A stretch of 64,000 bases of DNA from Brachionus plicatilis. Lineage: Eukaryota > Rotifera > Eurotatoria > Ploima > Brachionidae. Both the position numbers and the translations under genes were made by a program. Location: NCBI GenBank assembly GCA_010279815.1, contig QEOQ01000359.1, positions 43,440 through 107,439 on the forward strand. Reading direction: 5' to 3'. This document shows, one piece after another, positions 63,661 through 64,000 of this stretch. The notes beneath the pieces were generated by a model, which searched no databases, was not told where the DNA came from, and was given only the letters and a program-made list of their open reading frames with translations. Position 1 is the stretch's first letter. Each line of letters starts with the position of its first letter.

Positions 63661-64000
63661 TCAATAGAAGTAGACGCAACACCCGAATAAATTATGTTAA
63701 TTATTTTAAGTTTTCAAAATTTGAAAAAAAAGTCAATGATTATTGAGTCAAGTCATGACTTAGAATTAAAAAAAAAAATTAAGTCAAGTCTTATTTTGAC
63801 TTTAATTTTTGTGACTAAGACTTAAAATTCTGACTTAAAAACACGTTTGGTACAGATAAACAATCCAATAAAAGTTAAAAAATGAAAAAAATATAGGTTT
63901 GGTCGACCAGTTTGCACAAACCAGTTTCGAACCGGTTTCTAGTCAATTTGGTTCATTTTTTAAACGGGTTTTTGAAACTGTTTTTTTTTTTGAAACCAGT
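63661..64000. other. Window end: AT-rich DNA and repeat edge
   Basis: A TCAAGTCATGACTT / AAGTCAAGTCTTATTTTGAC region (63745-63835) resembles the hairpin MITE at 35765. The last 100 bp contain repeated AACCAGTTT/AAACCGGTTT motifs (ACAAACCAGTTTCGAACCGG), probably the start of another inverted-repeat element cut by the window edge. Confidence 0.35.

Noticed and set aside
1..64000. tRNA or rRNA genes
   Set aside because: No cloverleaf with A/B boxes or rRNA-like GC-rich conserved core was recognised by eye; a covariance-model scan would be decisive.

Overview
The window is animal (metazoan) DNA: extremely AT-rich, with spliced genes whose introns are mostly 44-70 bp, and with transposable-element remains filling most of the rest. 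AT-richness, tiny introns, a vertebrate-type interstitial telomere tract (TTAGGG) and the gene types present (LysM, peritrophin/mucin, M1 aminopeptidase, NR1-like nuclear receptor, PPEF phosphatase) fit a monogonont rotifer such as Brachionus. That assignment is inference; nothing in the sequence names the organism.

Five genes can be modelled with confidence. (1) Minus strand, 398-1384: a secreted four-LysM protein with a good TATA box and one in-frame TGA. (2) Minus strand, 17117-25651: a complete 14-exon M1 aminopeptidase N (972 aa), every junction in phase. (3) Plus strand, 30804-38531: a 14-exon secreted mucin-like protein (about 910 aa; vWD, EGF-like, WxxW, Ser/Thr-rich, chitin-binding type 2) in which a 93-bp symmetric Ser/Thr exon has been copied in tandem. 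(4) Minus strand, 44593-46954: a 4-exon NR1-like nuclear receptor (415 aa), with a damaged copy of its first exon at about 49.5-49.9 kb. (5) Plus strand, 54372-56141: an intronless 589-aa PPEF-type protein phosphatase with degenerate EF-hands. A small Tudor/chromo-barrel-like gene starts at 10827 on the minus strand.

Layout: 0-2.4 kb LysM gene and a LINE 3' end; 2.4-17 kb relics (a decayed transposase, an inverted-repeat element beside the telomere tract, a GC-rich decayed gene in several pieces, two satellites, LINE ends); 17-26 kb aminopeptidase; 26-30 kb MULE-type transposon set between inverted repeats; 30.8-38.5 kb mucin-like gene, whose largest intron holds LINE ends and a TTAA-flanked piggyBac-like element; 38.8-44.5 kb a LINE with clear target duplications, an internally deleted TIR element, a Tigger/jerky relic, and a TIR element carrying a C2H2 zinc-finger frame; 44.6-50 kb nuclear receptor and duplicate; 50-54 kb LINE fragments; 54.4-56.1 kb phosphatase; 57.8-64 kb nested hAT, mariner-like and LINE insertions.

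The genes do not form an operon or a shared pathway. The mucin-like and LysM proteins both suggest secreted chitin or glycan binding (cuticle, gut lining or trophi). No tRNA, rRNA or CRISPR array was recognised. The most unusual signals are the tandem mucin exon, whose copies are interleaved with the same mobile repeats found in the aminopeptidase introns, and the three-level nested transposon at 58.8-60.2 kb, for which the aminopeptidase intron holds an unoccupied version of the target sequence.
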